DNA from: Gordonia amarae NBRC 15530
Lineage (GTDB): Bacteria > Actinomycetota > Actinomycetes > Mycobacteriales > Mycobacteriaceae
Direction of reading: 5' to 3'
Assembly: GCF_000241345.1 (NCBI RefSeq)
Contig: NZ_BAED01000064.1
Coordinates: 1-64,000 of the forward strand
DNA: 64,000 bases
A model generated the notes under the pieces. That model worked only from the letters and a program-made list of their open reading frames with translations. It was not told the DNA's origin and did not search any database. Shown one piece after another: positions 1 through 8,438 of the stretch (positions within the stretch are counted from its first letter, which is position 1; the number at the start of each line of letters is the position of its first letter). The position numbers and the translations under genes were made by a program.

Positions 1-1137
1 GTCCTTGAACCGCACCGTGTGGCCGTCGGAGCTGTCGATACCCGCGTCGTTGAGGACGACCGCGCCGCTGACGAGGCTGGGGATGAAGGTGACGTTCTTG
101 GAGAAGATGCTGCGCTGGCACCAACTGCCGTCCGGATGCGAACGACGATTCCAGGTGCGGATCATCTCGTAGTTCTCGTCGGTGTGCGGGGTGTCGAGGT
201 CGAGCATCGGTGGATTCGACGGTGCACCAAAGGGATTGGCCTTGGGCTTCGCAAACTCCCGGCCCAGCAGTGCGCGCACGATGCCGGCGACGGTGGTGGC
301 CGCGCCATAGACCACCGAGGCGGCCAGGAACAGGGACTTGGCGACGGCGCTGCGGCCCCAGAAGGATTCGTAGATGAACGGGTATTCGCTTGAACGGCGC
401 AGCATCTCGTGCACATGTGAGCGCACCGTGCCGTTGTCGGTGCTCATCGTGCTGTTGTACACGCGCGGCAGCAGCCAGGTGTAGGAGCGGATCGACAGCG
501 TGCACGAGTCCGCCACCTCACCGACCTCGCGCACCAGGTCGGCACCGGACTCGGCCAGGCCGACGATCAGCACCCGTTTGCCGCGGAACTGCTCGGCGTC
601 GCGGTACTCACCGGAGTGGATGATCTCGCCGGTGAAGTTCTCCAGGCCGGGGATGTCGCGGTTGGGTGTCTGGAACGGGCCGGAGCACAGCGCGATCGCG
701 TCGAAGTCCTCGCTGCTCTCGGCGCCGGCCGTCCGCGCGGTCACGGTCCACCCCGAGTCGGTGCGCTTGAGGTCGGTGACCTCGCTGCTGGGCCTGATGG
801 CTTCGAGGAGGCTGAACTTGCGGGCGTATTCGCGCAGGTACTCCAGATACTGCCGCCGGGTGTAGAAGATCCGCCGGCCCCGATACGGGTGGTCGGAGAA
901 GGCCATCAGCTTCATCGAGATGGTCAGATAGAGACTGTCGTACGCCTTCGTCTCGCCCGCTGTGGACTGTGCCGCGTGGTCACCGGCGTCGCCCGCGTCC
1001 TGGTCGACGTCGTCGCGGTACCAGATGCCGCCCGCGCCGGCGTTCTTGTCGAAGCAGACCACCTCGTGGCCCTCGTCGCGCAACTGTTTGATGGTGGTCA
1101 GTCCGGACGGCCCAGCCCCGATAACGGCAACTTTCAA
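1..1137 (-). CDS. Flavin-containing monooxygenase (C-terminus outside window)
   Basis: A 379-codon fragment that stays open to base 1, so the C-terminus lies outside the window. The N-terminus holds the FAD-binding GAGPSG motif (about residues 7-12). An FTGEIIHSGEY stretch fits the FMO fingerprint FxGxxxHxxx(Y/F), and a second dinucleotide motif, GLAESG, suits NADPH binding. The family adds one oxygen atom to N, S or ketone carbons using NADPH and O2; the substrate cannot be read here. I chose the TTG at 1137 because the GxGxxG motif follows at once and a GGAG lies about nine bases upstream; no ATG fits this frame. It is transcribed away from an IdeR-like box at 1195-1213, so iron control is possible. 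Family call is firm, substrate unknown. Confidence 0.88.
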   Translation of the reverse strand, partial: MKVAVIGAGPSGLTTIKQLRDEGHEVVCFDKNAGAGGIWYRDDVDQDAGDAGDHAAQSTAGETKAYDSLYLTISMKLMAFSDHPYRGRRIFYTRRQYLEYLREYARKFSLLEAIRPSSEVTDLKRTDSGWTVTARTAGAESSEDFDAIALCSGPFQTPNRDIPGLENFTGEIIHSGEYRDAEQFRGKRVLIVGLAESGADLVREVGEVADSCTLSIRSYTWLLPRVYNSTMSTDNGTVRSHVHEMLRRSSEYPFIYESFWGRSAVAKSLFLAASVVYGAATTVAGIVRALLGREFAKPKANPFGAPSNPPMLDLDTPHTDENYEMIRTWNRRSHPDGSWCQRSIFSKNVTFIPSLVSGAVVLNDAGIDSSDGHTVRFKD

Positions 1138-1444
1138 CGTTCACATCTCCTGACGATCCCGGCAGTCGGCGCGGCTCACGAAGCACGCAATTATGTAGGG
1201 AAGCCTAACATTAGTTAGGTGTGACAAGCGCCTGGGCGCCGGCCGAAAGGGCGGATCGCGCGGAATGTCAGGTTTGTCTCTCCTGTCGAGGTTCCGAGGC
1301 GGACCTTCTCTTTTGTCGACGGTCCTTCCACGACAAAGCGGCAGGAAGTCACCTGGTCGTTCGGACAGCTTCCCGGCGACTCGTTCACACCGATCCCGCC
1401 GGGTGGCATGGTGTCGTCACCATCTCCGCGAAAGGACCCACATC
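1138..1444. other. Divergent intergenic region (307 bp)
   Basis: Separates the monooxygenase (minus) from the serine hydrolase (plus). It contains the IdeR-like box at 1195-1213 and, further right, a small dyad TTTGTCG (1312-1318) / CGACAAA (1331-1337) with a 12-base spacer. No convincing gene is seen; the open frame continuing upstream of 1445 on the plus strand has no family-like sequence. Confidence 0.6.
1195..1213. promoter_or_regulatory. Candidate IdeR/DtxR iron box
   Basis: GTAGGGAAGCCTAACATTA matches the actinobacterial iron-box consensus TTAGGTTAGSCTAACCTAA at 14 of 19 positions, with the central AGCCTAAC core intact. It sits 58 bp upstream of the monooxygenase start. IdeR with ferrous iron would be expected to repress from such a site. 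The outer arms are imperfect, so binding may be weak. Confidence 0.45.
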
Positions 1445-2647
1445 ATGACCAGTGCCACCCCGGCCCTCGACGTGGCCTCGTTCCAGTCCGCTGCCGACAC
1501 CGTCCTGGCCTCGGCGGTCGAGGGCGAGCGCCGCGTGCCCGGCGTCGTCGCGATGGTGACCGATCGCGACGGCAACATATACGAGGGCGCCGCCGGTGTG
1601 CGCCGTATGGGCACCGACGACGCGATCACCACCGACGACGTCTTCGCCATCTTCTCCACCACCAAGGCGATCACCGCCACCGCCGCCCTGCAGCTGGTCG
1701 AGGCCGGACAGCTCGACCTCGACGCGCCCGCCTCGGACTACGCCCCGCGGATCGGCGAGCTGCAGGTCCTCGAGGGTTTCGACGACGCGGGCAACCCGGT
1801 GCAGCGCGCACCGAGGTCGGTGCCCACCACCCGGCAGCTGCTCACGCACACAGGTGGTTTCGGCTACGACTTCTTCGACGTCAACTACTGCCGGCTCGCC
1901 GAGGAACACGGCCAGCCCAGCGTCATCACCTCCACCATGGCCGCGCTCACCACACCGCTGCTGTTCGATCCGGGCGAGCGCTGGCAGTACGGCACCAACC
2001 TCGACTGGGTCGGCCAGGTCGTCGAGGGCATCACCGGCGCACGCCTCGGCGAGGTGTTCGCGGAGAAGATCTTCGCCCCACTCGGCATCGAGAACGTGAG
2101 TTTCGACCTGCGCGACGACTTCCGGCCCCGCCTGGCGCAGATCCACGCCCGCGGTGACGACGGCTCGCTCACCCCGATGGACCTGGAACTGCCGTCGCCG
2201 CCCGAGGTGCACATGGGCGGGCACGGGCTGTACGGCACCGTCGGCGACTACATGAAGTTCATCCGCATGTGGCTCAACGACGGTGCCGGCGAACGCGGCC
2301 GGGTGCTCAGCGAGGCCACCGTCGAGATGGCGCTGCGCAACCACCTCGGCGACCTGCCGGTGACCGCGCTGCCCGGCGTGATCCCGTCGCTGTCCAACGA
2401 CGCCGAGTTCTTCCCCGGCCAGTCCAAGTCGTGGTCGCTGCCGTTCATGATCAACAACGAGAAGGCACCCACCGGGCGCCCGGCGGGCGCGCACGGCTGG
2501 GCGGGGCTGGCCAACCTGTTCTACTGGATCGACCGTGAGAACGGCTTCGGCGGCTACTGGGCCACCCAGATCCTGCCGTTCGGCGATCCGACCTCCTTCA
2601 TCAAGTACATGGAGCTGGAGACCGCCTTCTACAACGCCCTCGGCTGA
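1445..2647 (+). CDS. Beta-lactamase-family serine hydrolase (EstB-like esterase)
   Basis: 400 residues. The SxxK nucleophile motif is S71-T-T-K74, in the usual place near the N-terminus. Tyr182 in a QYGTN motif is the likely second catalytic residue, and HGWAGL near the C-terminus resembles the W-x-G that replaces the KTG triad in class C-type esterases. There is no signal peptide, so it is probably cytoplasmic and more likely an esterase or transesterase than an antibiotic-degrading enzyme. The ATG at 1445 is preferred over the longer open frame because an AAAGGA ribosome site lies just upstream and the upstream translation is not family-like. It appears monocistronic. Confidence 0.85.
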   Translation: MTSATPALDVASFQSAADTVLASAVEGERRVPGVVAMVTDRDGNIYEGAAGVRRMGTDDAITTDDVFAIFSTTKAITATAALQLVEAGQLDLDAPASDYAPRIGELQVLEGFDDAGNPVQRAPRSVPTTRQLLTHTGGFGYDFFDVNYCRLAEEHGQPSVITSTMAALTTPLLFDPGERWQYGTNLDWVGQVVEGITGARLGEVFAEKIFAPLGIENVSFDLRDDFRPRLAQIHARGDDGSLTPMDLELPSPPEVHMGGHGLYGTVGDYMKFIRMWLNDGAGERGRVLSEATVEMALRNHLGDLPVTALPGVIPSLSNDAEFFPGQSKSWSLPFMINNEKAPTGRPAGAHGWAGLANLFYWIDRENGFGGYWATQILPFGDPTSFIKYMELETAFYNALG

Positions 2648-2825
2648 CACTCCTTCTCGACCATCGGTGAGGCGTCGGTCGAATGAATGATCCGCTTCAC
2701 GTGGCTAACGATCCTCGGCGTGACCGCGAACACACTCACAGCGGTCAACACTGTCAGCCAATCTTTTTGGGGGAGACCGCGGCGGACCGCAGTCGTAGGT
2801 CTTTCTCGCGACGAGGAAGTATGTC

Positions 2826-3239
2826 ATGTCGAATCGAATCACCCGGCTCAAGCGAGCCGCAGTGCTGGGTACCGCGGGGCTTCTCGCGGCCGGAACAGTC
2901 GCGCTCGGCGGCGGGGCCACCGCGCAGGCCTATCCGTACGACGGATTCCCCGGCGGCCGATATTGCGTGAGCCAGAACGTGATCAAGGCCGAGACCAACG
3001 CCTCGCAGGTGCTGATCTGCAGGGTGCCCGGCAGCAGTCAGTACGTGTACAAGGGCAAGGGTAAGCGCAACGGGCTGTGGGTCACCATCTGGAACGTCAA
3101 TCGGTACGGAAATACGTTCTGGGCGTACAACAACGGATACAGCTACCGGATCAGCCCGGCCAACCTGACCATCCGGAATCCGCAGGGAGCGGTCATCTCC
3201 CGCGAATACTGGTGGTACTACCGCCAATCCGGTTGGTGA
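2826..3239 (+). CDS. Small secreted protein of unknown function
   Basis: 137 residues. The N-terminus is a textbook Sec signal: basic SNRITRLKR, a hydrophobic Ala/Gly/Leu stretch, and an ATAQA-Y cleavage site near residue 35. The mature part of about 100 residues has two cysteines, is rich in Tyr, Trp, Asn and Gly, and looks beta-rich. I recognise no family. It stands alone between the hydrolase and the convergent response regulator, with 178 bp of upstream sequence that could hold its own promoter. Confidence 0.7.
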   Translation: MSNRITRLKRAAVLGTAGLLAAGTVALGGGATAQAYPYDGFPGGRYCVSQNVIKAETNASQVLICRVPGSSQYVYKGKGKRNGLWVTIWNVNRYGNTFWAYNNGYSYRISPANLTIRNPQGAVISREYWWYYRQSGW

Positions 3240-3267
3240 TCTGGAGGTTTCGCCGGCCACCCGGCCG

Positions 3268-3948
3268 TCACCGGCGCCGGGGGCGCACCAGACCGTGATC
3301 GAAGGCGTAGACCACCGCGGCCGCCCGATCACGCACGTCGAGTTTGGTGAAGATGTGCCCCACATGGGTTTTCACCGTGCCCTCGCCGAGGAACAGGCGT
3401 TCGGCGATCTCCGTGTTGGACAGTCCCGCACCGATCAGCGCCAGCACCTCCTGCTCGCGCGGGGTGAGGCCGGTGGTGTCGGGGGCGGGATCCGGTTCGG
3501 GAGCCCCGGTGCGATAGGTGGACAGCACCCGTCCGGTGACGGCCGGATCCAGCCAGCCGTCACCGGTGGCCACCGCCCGTACGGCCCGCTGAAGATCCTC
3601 GGCCGGAACACCTTTCAGTAGGAAGCCGGCGGCACCTGCGCGCAGGGCGCCGGCCAGTGCCGCGTCGTCGTCGAAGGTGGTGAGCACCAGCACCGGCGGG
3701 GCATCGGGCAGATCGCGGACGGCCGCGGTGGCGGTGATGCCGTCGACGCCGGGCATCCGCACATCCATCACCACCACGTCGGGCCGCTGCCGCCCGATCG
3801 CGGCGGCGACCTCGGCTCCGTCGGACAGCTCCCCGACCACCTCGAAACCGAAACGGGCGCGCAGGATTCCGCGCAGACCGGTGCGGATGAGTTCCTGGTC
3901 GTCGACGAGCAGCACCCGGATGGGCGGCGTCGGCGGGGGCGTGGTCAT
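3268..3948 (-). CDS. NarL/LuxR-family response regulator
   Basis: 226 residues. The receiver domain spans about 10-125, with acidic pair D16-D17, phospho-acceptor D62 in VVVMDVRMPG, and the conserved Lys in GFLLKG. A LuxR-type helix-turn-helix covers about 155-220 (LTPREQEVLALIGAGLSN...). The ATG overlaps the stop of the histidine kinase gene (ATGA), so the two are translationally coupled partners. It is last in a four-gene unit of ABC ATPase, permease, kinase and regulator, an arrangement in which the pair usually controls the exporter. The inducing signal is unknown. Confidence 0.92.
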   Translation of the reverse strand: MTTPPPTPPIRVLLVDDQELIRTGLRGILRARFGFEVVGELSDGAEVAAAIGRQRPDVVVMDVRMPGVDGITATAAVRDLPDAPPVLVLTTFDDDAALAGALRAGAAGFLLKGVPAEDLQRAVRAVATGDGWLDPAVTGRVLSTYRTGAPEPDPAPDTTGLTPREQEVLALIGAGLSNTEIAERLFLGEGTVKTHVGHIFTKLDVRDRAAAVVYAFDHGLVRPRRR

Positions 3949-5081
3949 CGCGGCAGCACCGCCCGCACGTGCCACCGGCCGCCCGTGGGTCCGGCGGTCA
4001 GGGTGCCGCCCACCGACGCCGCGCGGTCGGCCATGCCCCGCAACCCCGAACCCGGTAATCCCGGCCCGGTATCAGTGACGGGGGTTCCGGCACACTCGTT
4101 CTCGACGTCGGCGGTGATGTTGTCGGCTCCGGCGTCCACGCGCACCGACACCGGTTGTCCCGCGGTATGCCGGGTGGCGTTGGTGAGTGCCTCCTGCACG
4201 ATCCGGTACAGCACCAGCCCGTGTGTGCCGCCGACACCGGAAAGATCGCCTGTCACAGCAAGTGACACGTCCACCCCCGCCTTGCGGTAGGAATCGGTGA
4301 GGGCGGGCAGGGCGGCGGCGTCGGGCAGTGGCGCGAGCGCGGGATGGCCGTCGGCCCGCATGAGGCCCACGCCGGCGCGGATCTCGTCGAGACCGGCGCG
4401 GGCCAGCCGTTCGGCCTCGGCCAGCGCCGCCCCGGCCACCTCGGGGCCCTCGTCGAGGGCCAGCCGGGCCGACGAGATGTGCAGCAGCGTCACCGTCAGC
4501 GCATGGCCCACCACGTCGTGGATCTCCGCGGCGATCCGCGCCCGCTCCTCCTCGCGGCTGCGGATCGCCAACTCCTGCTGCGCGTCTCGCAGTTCGGCGA
4601 GCGTGACCACCAGTTTACGGGCGAAGACGCAGGTCACCGCCGAGAACAGGGTACCGGTCGACCATGCCGCCCAGCCGGGCTCGGACGGATCGGCGGCGAA
4701 CTGCACCACGAACACCGACAGCAGCACGGCGGTGGTCGCCACCACCATCCGCGGCGGTGACGAGACCCCCGCCCACACCGCGATCAGGCAGAACCCCATC
4801 CAGCCCAGCGTCGAGGACACCCCGGCCGACTGGACCGTCAGTGCCGCGGCGATCAGCAGCAGACCGCCGTGCAACACCACCCCCGACACGCCGGCCAGCA
4901 GGAGCGTGGCGGCCACGGCGATCGCCGCCACCGCACCTGCCCAGCCCACCACGGGCCCGTGCGGCGACGCGAGCGCACCCACCACCGCGAACAGCATCAC
5001 CCCCGCCGCCGCGTACCGCACCACCACCGGCTCGCTGAGTGCGGAGCCGGCGGCAGGCGCGGTGGCGGTCATGGTTCCCAT
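3945..5081 (-). CDS. Sensor histidine kinase, HisKA_3 type
   Basis: 378 residues. Several hydrophobic segments fill about residues 20-140 and form a membrane sensor with little extracytoplasmic sequence, as in DesK/LiaS-like intramembrane kinases. The dimerisation/phospho-acceptor segment is EIHDVVGHALT, with His188 as the likely phosphorylated residue. The C-terminal HATPase has the N-box region around LTNATRH and the G-box GLPGSGLRGMADR. The start at 5081 lies two bases from the permease stop; ATG 5072 is an alternative. Spacing and the ATGA junction with the response regulator make a two-component pair. A role in sensing envelope stress is inference from the architecture. Confidence 0.9.
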   Translation of the reverse strand: MGTMTATAPAAGSALSEPVVVRYAAAGVMLFAVVGALASPHGPVVGWAGAVAAIAVAATLLLAGVSGVVLHGGLLLIAAALTVQSAGVSSTLGWMGFCLIAVWAGVSSPPRMVVATTAVLLSVFVVQFAADPSEPGWAAWSTGTLFSAVTCVFARKLVVTLAELRDAQQELAIRSREEERARIAAEIHDVVGHALTVTLLHISSARLALDEGPEVAGAALAEAERLARAGLDEIRAGVGLMRADGHPALAPLPDAAALPALTDSYRKAGVDVSLAVTGDLSGVGGTHGLVLYRIVQEALTNATRHTAGQPVSVRVDAGADNITADVENECAGTPVTDTGPGLPGSGLRGMADRAASVGGTLTAGPTGGRWHVRAVLPR

Positions 5082-5083
5082 CG

Positions 5084-5875
5084 TCACAAGGCTGTGCGGC
5101 GCGCCGCAAGGGCGGCAGCGGCCACGGCCAGAGCCACCGTGATCAGCAGTGCGCCGGTCGCGGGCCCGATACCGAGCCACGGCTCGCGGACAGCCCTGGT
5201 GACGATGCCCAGCGGCATCCACTCGGAGATCGTGCGCAGCACCTCGCCCATCGCGGCGGGCGGCGGTCCGCCCACCCCGAGCAGGAACGACGGGAAGAAC
5301 AACAGCAGCCCTACCGCCTGGGCGGCGCGGGCCGTCGGGAGGACGGTACCCAGCAGCACGCCGAGCGCGATGAACGCGACCGCACCGCAGACCGCCCCCG
5401 CGATCACCCTCGGTACGTCCGCCACCGCGGGTATCCCGTAGACGGGTGCGGCCACCGCCATCAGCAGACCGCCGGCCACCACAACAGCGGTGAGCCCGAT
5501 GACCAGTTCGGCGGCCACGAACGACCACCGCGGGAACCCGGCGGCGGCGAACCTGCGCAGCACCCCGCGTTCGCGGTAGGTGGCGATGTGCACGGGCAGC
5601 ATCACCAGCCCGACCGCGCCGATCACGGTGGTGAAGTACGACGCGACGTACCAGTGCGACGGGTTCACCGGGAACACGGCGTCGGCCTCGGTGCCGAACA
5701 CGCCGCCGATGATCAGCATCGACACGATCGGGAACGCCACCACGAAGGTGAGGGTGATGGGGTCGCGGCCCAGCAGCCGCAGTTCGGCGGCCAGCAGGCG
5801 CGCGGTGGGCGACCGGCGCCGCCAGGGGACGGTGACGGGGTTGTCGGTGACAGAATCGGCTGTGGCGGTGGTCAT
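5084..5875 (-). CDS. ABC-2 type transporter permease
   Basis: 263 residues with about six hydrophobic spans and a cytoplasmic N-terminus ending in WRRRSPTARLLAAELRLLGRDP, typical of DrrB/ABC-2 permeases. I chose ATG 5875 because AAAGGA lies six bases upstream; the ATG at 5881 would sit directly on that ribosome site. The gene follows the ATPase by 34 bp and almost touches the kinase, so it forms the membrane half of an exporter. The substrate (drug, lipid or peptide) cannot be told from sequence. Confidence 0.88.
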   Translation of the reverse strand: MTTATADSVTDNPVTVPWRRRSPTARLLAAELRLLGRDPITLTFVVAFPIVSMLIIGGVFGTEADAVFPVNPSHWYVASYFTTVIGAVGLVMLPVHIATYRERGVLRRFAAAGFPRWSFVAAELVIGLTAVVVAGGLLMAVAAPVYGIPAVADVPRVIAGAVCGAVAFIALGVLLGTVLPTARAAQAVGLLLFFPSFLLGVGGPPPAAMGEVLRTISEWMPLGIVTRAVREPWLGIGPATGALLITVALAVAAAALAARRTAL

Positions 5876-5909
5876 GACCATTCCTTTTGTGGGTGGGCGT
5901 GGCCTGGTG

Positions 5910-6896
5910 TCAGGCGGCGCGCGGGGAGTCGAGGAGGGTAAGCAGGGCGTCTTCCAGGCCCGGCTGGTCGACACGCAGATCGGGCGGGACCGGCTGATCG
6001 GAGGCGGCAAGCCAGGCGCCGACATGCGCGATCACCGGCACGTCACCGTCGACGATCACCCGGCCGGCGTTCCGGCGCACGCGGGTGACACCCTCGATCC
6101 TGTTGAGCCGGTTCAGGTCCCGGGCGAGGTCGAGGTGATCGCCGGGTGTCCAGGTGAAGGAGACGGTGGCGGCCCCCGCGAAGCGGCGGACCAGCTCGGC
6201 GGGGGTGCCCGCGGCCAGGACCTTGCCGTCGCGCATGGCTATCACCCTGTCGCACAGGGCTTCTGCCTCGACCAGTTCGTGGGTGACGAGCAGGACGGTG
6301 GTGCCGACGTCCCGGAGCTGGTCGACGGCCGCCCACACATCACGTCGCGCGGTGGGGTCCAGGCCCTGGGTGAGTTCGTCGAGAATGACCAGCCGCGGGG
6401 TGTTGAGCAGCGCCAGCACCAGGAACAGCCGCTGGCGTTCGCCGCCGCTCATCGACCCGAACGCGTACCGGCGCCGGTACGCCAGCCCGAATCGTTCCAG
6501 GAGCGCATCGCTGTCGGGTGCGGGGGCGCCGGGCCGGGGCTGGGCGAACAGGGCGACGGCCTCACCGACCCGCATCCGGTCGGGCAGGGCCGAACTCTGC
6601 AGCTGGCTGCCCAGCAGCGGCCGCAGCCGGGCCGCGTCGCGGTGCGGGTGCAGGCCCAGTACCCGGACGCGCCCGGCGTCGGCATGGCGCAGACCCTGGA
6701 TGATCTCGACGGTGGTGGTCTTGCCGGCGCCGTTGGCGCCGATCAGGCCCACCACCTCGCCGGGCCGGACGGTCATCGACAGGTCGTCGACCACCACCCG
6801 CCCGTCGTAGGACTTGCACAGGCCGTCGATCTCGACGACCGGCGCGCCCGGCTGTGGTGTCGCTGCTTGGGTGGAGGTTCCCGGATGGTTCGGCAT
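5910..6896 (-). CDS. ABC transporter ATP-binding protein (DrrA-like)
   Basis: 328 residues. Walker A GANGAGKT is at 53-60, the signature MSGGERQRL follows, and Walker B is LVILDELTQGLDP with the usual D-loop and a switch His in LLVTHELVEAEAL. The last 90 or so residues form the extension seen in DrrA-type exporters. Together with the downstream permease it makes an ATP-driven exporter, co-transcribed with its own two-component system. The start at 6896 is the first in-frame ATG before the domain; its ribosome site is weak. Confidence 0.92.
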   Translation of the reverse strand: MPNHPGTSTQAATPQPGAPVVEIDGLCKSYDGRVVVDDLSMTVRPGEVVGLIGANGAGKTTTVEIIQGLRHADAGRVRVLGLHPHRDAARLRPLLGSQLQSSALPDRMRVGEAVALFAQPRPGAPAPDSDALLERFGLAYRRRYAFGSMSGGERQRLFLVLALLNTPRLVILDELTQGLDPTARRDVWAAVDQLRDVGTTVLLVTHELVEAEALCDRVIAMRDGKVLAAGTPAELVRRFAGAATVSFTWTPGDHLDLARDLNRLNRIEGVTRVRRNAGRVIVDGDVPVIAHVGAWLAASDQPVPPDLRVDQPGLEDALLTLLDSPRAA

Positions 6897-6993
6897 GCAT
6901 CTATTGCAGCCGCCGGGGCACCTCCGGCACATCTGCCGCGGGACAGATTTCCGGCCTCTGCCCCCAGACAGAGATCAGGCGGAGATCAGGACG

Positions 6994-8364
6994 TCAGACG
7001 TACTTCTGCAGGTGCGGCAGCGCGTCCTTGGGGGTCTTGCCCTGGAAGCCGTCGCCGAGTGCGGTGAGCTTCCAGTCGCCGCCCTCACGCTTGATCACCG
7101 CCATCGCCACACCCGTGTACGGCATCCCGCCCTGCAGGGTGTATCGGGCGAGCTCGGCGCCGGTGGTCAGGTCGACGAGGCGGCAGTACGCGTTGGCGAC
7201 CTCCTCGAAGGTCTGCCCACGGTAGGAGGTGACGATGAAGACGAGCGTATCGATGCTGGGGGCCACGTTGTGCAACGCGACGGTGACCATCTCGTCGTCA
7301 CCGTCGCCCTCACCTGTGAGGTTGTCGCCGGAGTGCTGGATCGAGAGATCCTCGCTCTTGAGATGCCCGAAGTAGACGACATCGGCGCAGCGACCCTGCG
7401 AATACATCAGCACCGACGCGTCGAGGTCGATGGAACTGGCGCGGCTGCGCCCGAACATCGACTTGGCCATCGCCGGATCCCAGCCCAGGCCCATCTGCAC
7501 GCTGGTGAGTTTGACGCCGCCCTCTTTGCGCAGCGTCACCTTCTGGCCCTTGACCAGGCTGACCGGCCGGTCCTTGCTGAGATTGACCTCCGGCGGCGGA
7601 CCGGCCGGGGCGGGCGGTTCTCCGTACGCGGCGGGGGCCCCCGTGGGCGGCGGGAACGACTGCCGGCCCGGGGGCGGGAACGACTGCGGCTGCCCGGGCG
7701 GTGGGAACGACTGCGGCGCCTGATACCCGGGCTGCGGGGCGGGCTGACCGTACGCGGGTGCCGGCGGCTGCTGGTACCCCGGTGCGGGCGCGGGCGGCTG
7801 ATAGGACGGTGCGGGTGCGGTGGGCGGCTGGTACGACGGTGCCGGTGCGGCGGCCGGAGGTGCGGGAGCATCGTCGACGCTCACCCCGTGGTCGCGGACC
7901 AGGTCGGCGAACCCGCCGGCGTAGCCCTGCCCGACGGCGCGCACCTTCCAGTCGGCGTTGCGCCGGTAGACCTCCAGCGCGATCACCACGGACTCCGACG
8001 ACAGTTCGCCGATCGAGTACGAATACAGCTCGCGGCCGGAGTTGTCCCCGACCCGGGCGACGGGCGGGGTGAACCGGCCGAACGACGATGACGCGTCATC
8101 GAGGGTGATCACGGCCCGGATGGCGTCGATCTCGGCGGGGACCTGGCCGGTGCTGATGTGCAGTTGCGCCAGTCCGGCACCCGGAACGAGCCGCACGCCG
8201 GGACCGGTGGGCTGGTTGTAGAACACGAAATCATTGTCGGTGCGCACCTTGCCGGTTCCGGTCACCAGCAGCGCGGACACGTCGGCGGCGGCGCCGACCT
8301 CGACGGAGACGACGATGTCAGGGGTCGGCAGCTGGGCGTTCTGGCCCTTCGACAATGTGGTCAC
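6994..8364 (-). CDS. Double-TerD protein with Pro/Gln/Tyr-rich linker
   Basis: 456 residues. Two TerD beta-sandwich domains (about 1-170 and 295-456) are joined by a roughly 115-residue linker of Pro-, Gln- and Tyr-rich repeats such as PSYQPP and QSFPPPG. The second domain has the calcium-site motif GDNLTGEGDGDDE; in the first this region is lost (PTGPGVRLVPGAG). The GTG start at 8364 has AGGAG eight bases upstream; the longer open frame is not used. TerD proteins bind calcium and are tied to tellurite, phage and envelope stress. The gene follows the HAD gene by 74 bp and closes the minus-strand Ter cluster. The linker suggests self-association or partner binding, which is inference. Confidence 0.88.
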   Translation of the reverse strand: MTTLSKGQNAQLPTPDIVVSVEVGAAADVSALLVTGTGKVRTDNDFVFYNQPTGPGVRLVPGAGLAQLHISTGQVPAEIDAIRAVITLDDASSSFGRFTPPVARVGDNSGRELYSYSIGELSSESVVIALEVYRRNADWKVRAVGQGYAGGFADLVRDHGVSVDDAPAPPAAAPAPSYQPPTAPAPSYQPPAPAPGYQQPPAPAYGQPAPQPGYQAPQSFPPPGQPQSFPPPGRQSFPPPTGAPAAYGEPPAPAGPPPEVNLSKDRPVSLVKGQKVTLRKEGGVKLTSVQMGLGWDPAMAKSMFGRSRASSIDLDASVLMYSQGRCADVVYFGHLKSEDLSIQHSGDNLTGEGDGDDEMVTVALHNVAPSIDTLVFIVTSYRGQTFEEVANAYCRLVDLTTGAELARYTLQGGMPYTGVAMAVIKREGGDWKLTALGDGFQGKTPKDALPHLQKYV

Positions 8365-8438
8365 GGTGGCGGCTCCTGGAGGGTCTGGGGTGTCGCGGAC
8401 GGTCACGACCCACCCTAGCCACGAATCGGACACACCGG

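Noticed and set aside
1385..2650. 421-codon minus-strand open frame opposite the serine hydrolase
   Set aside because: Shadow of a gene with a clear SxxK motif.
2660..2685. TCGACC...GGTCGA as terminator after the serine hydrolase
   Set aside because: Six-base stem with a 14-base loop and no T-tract; too weak to call.
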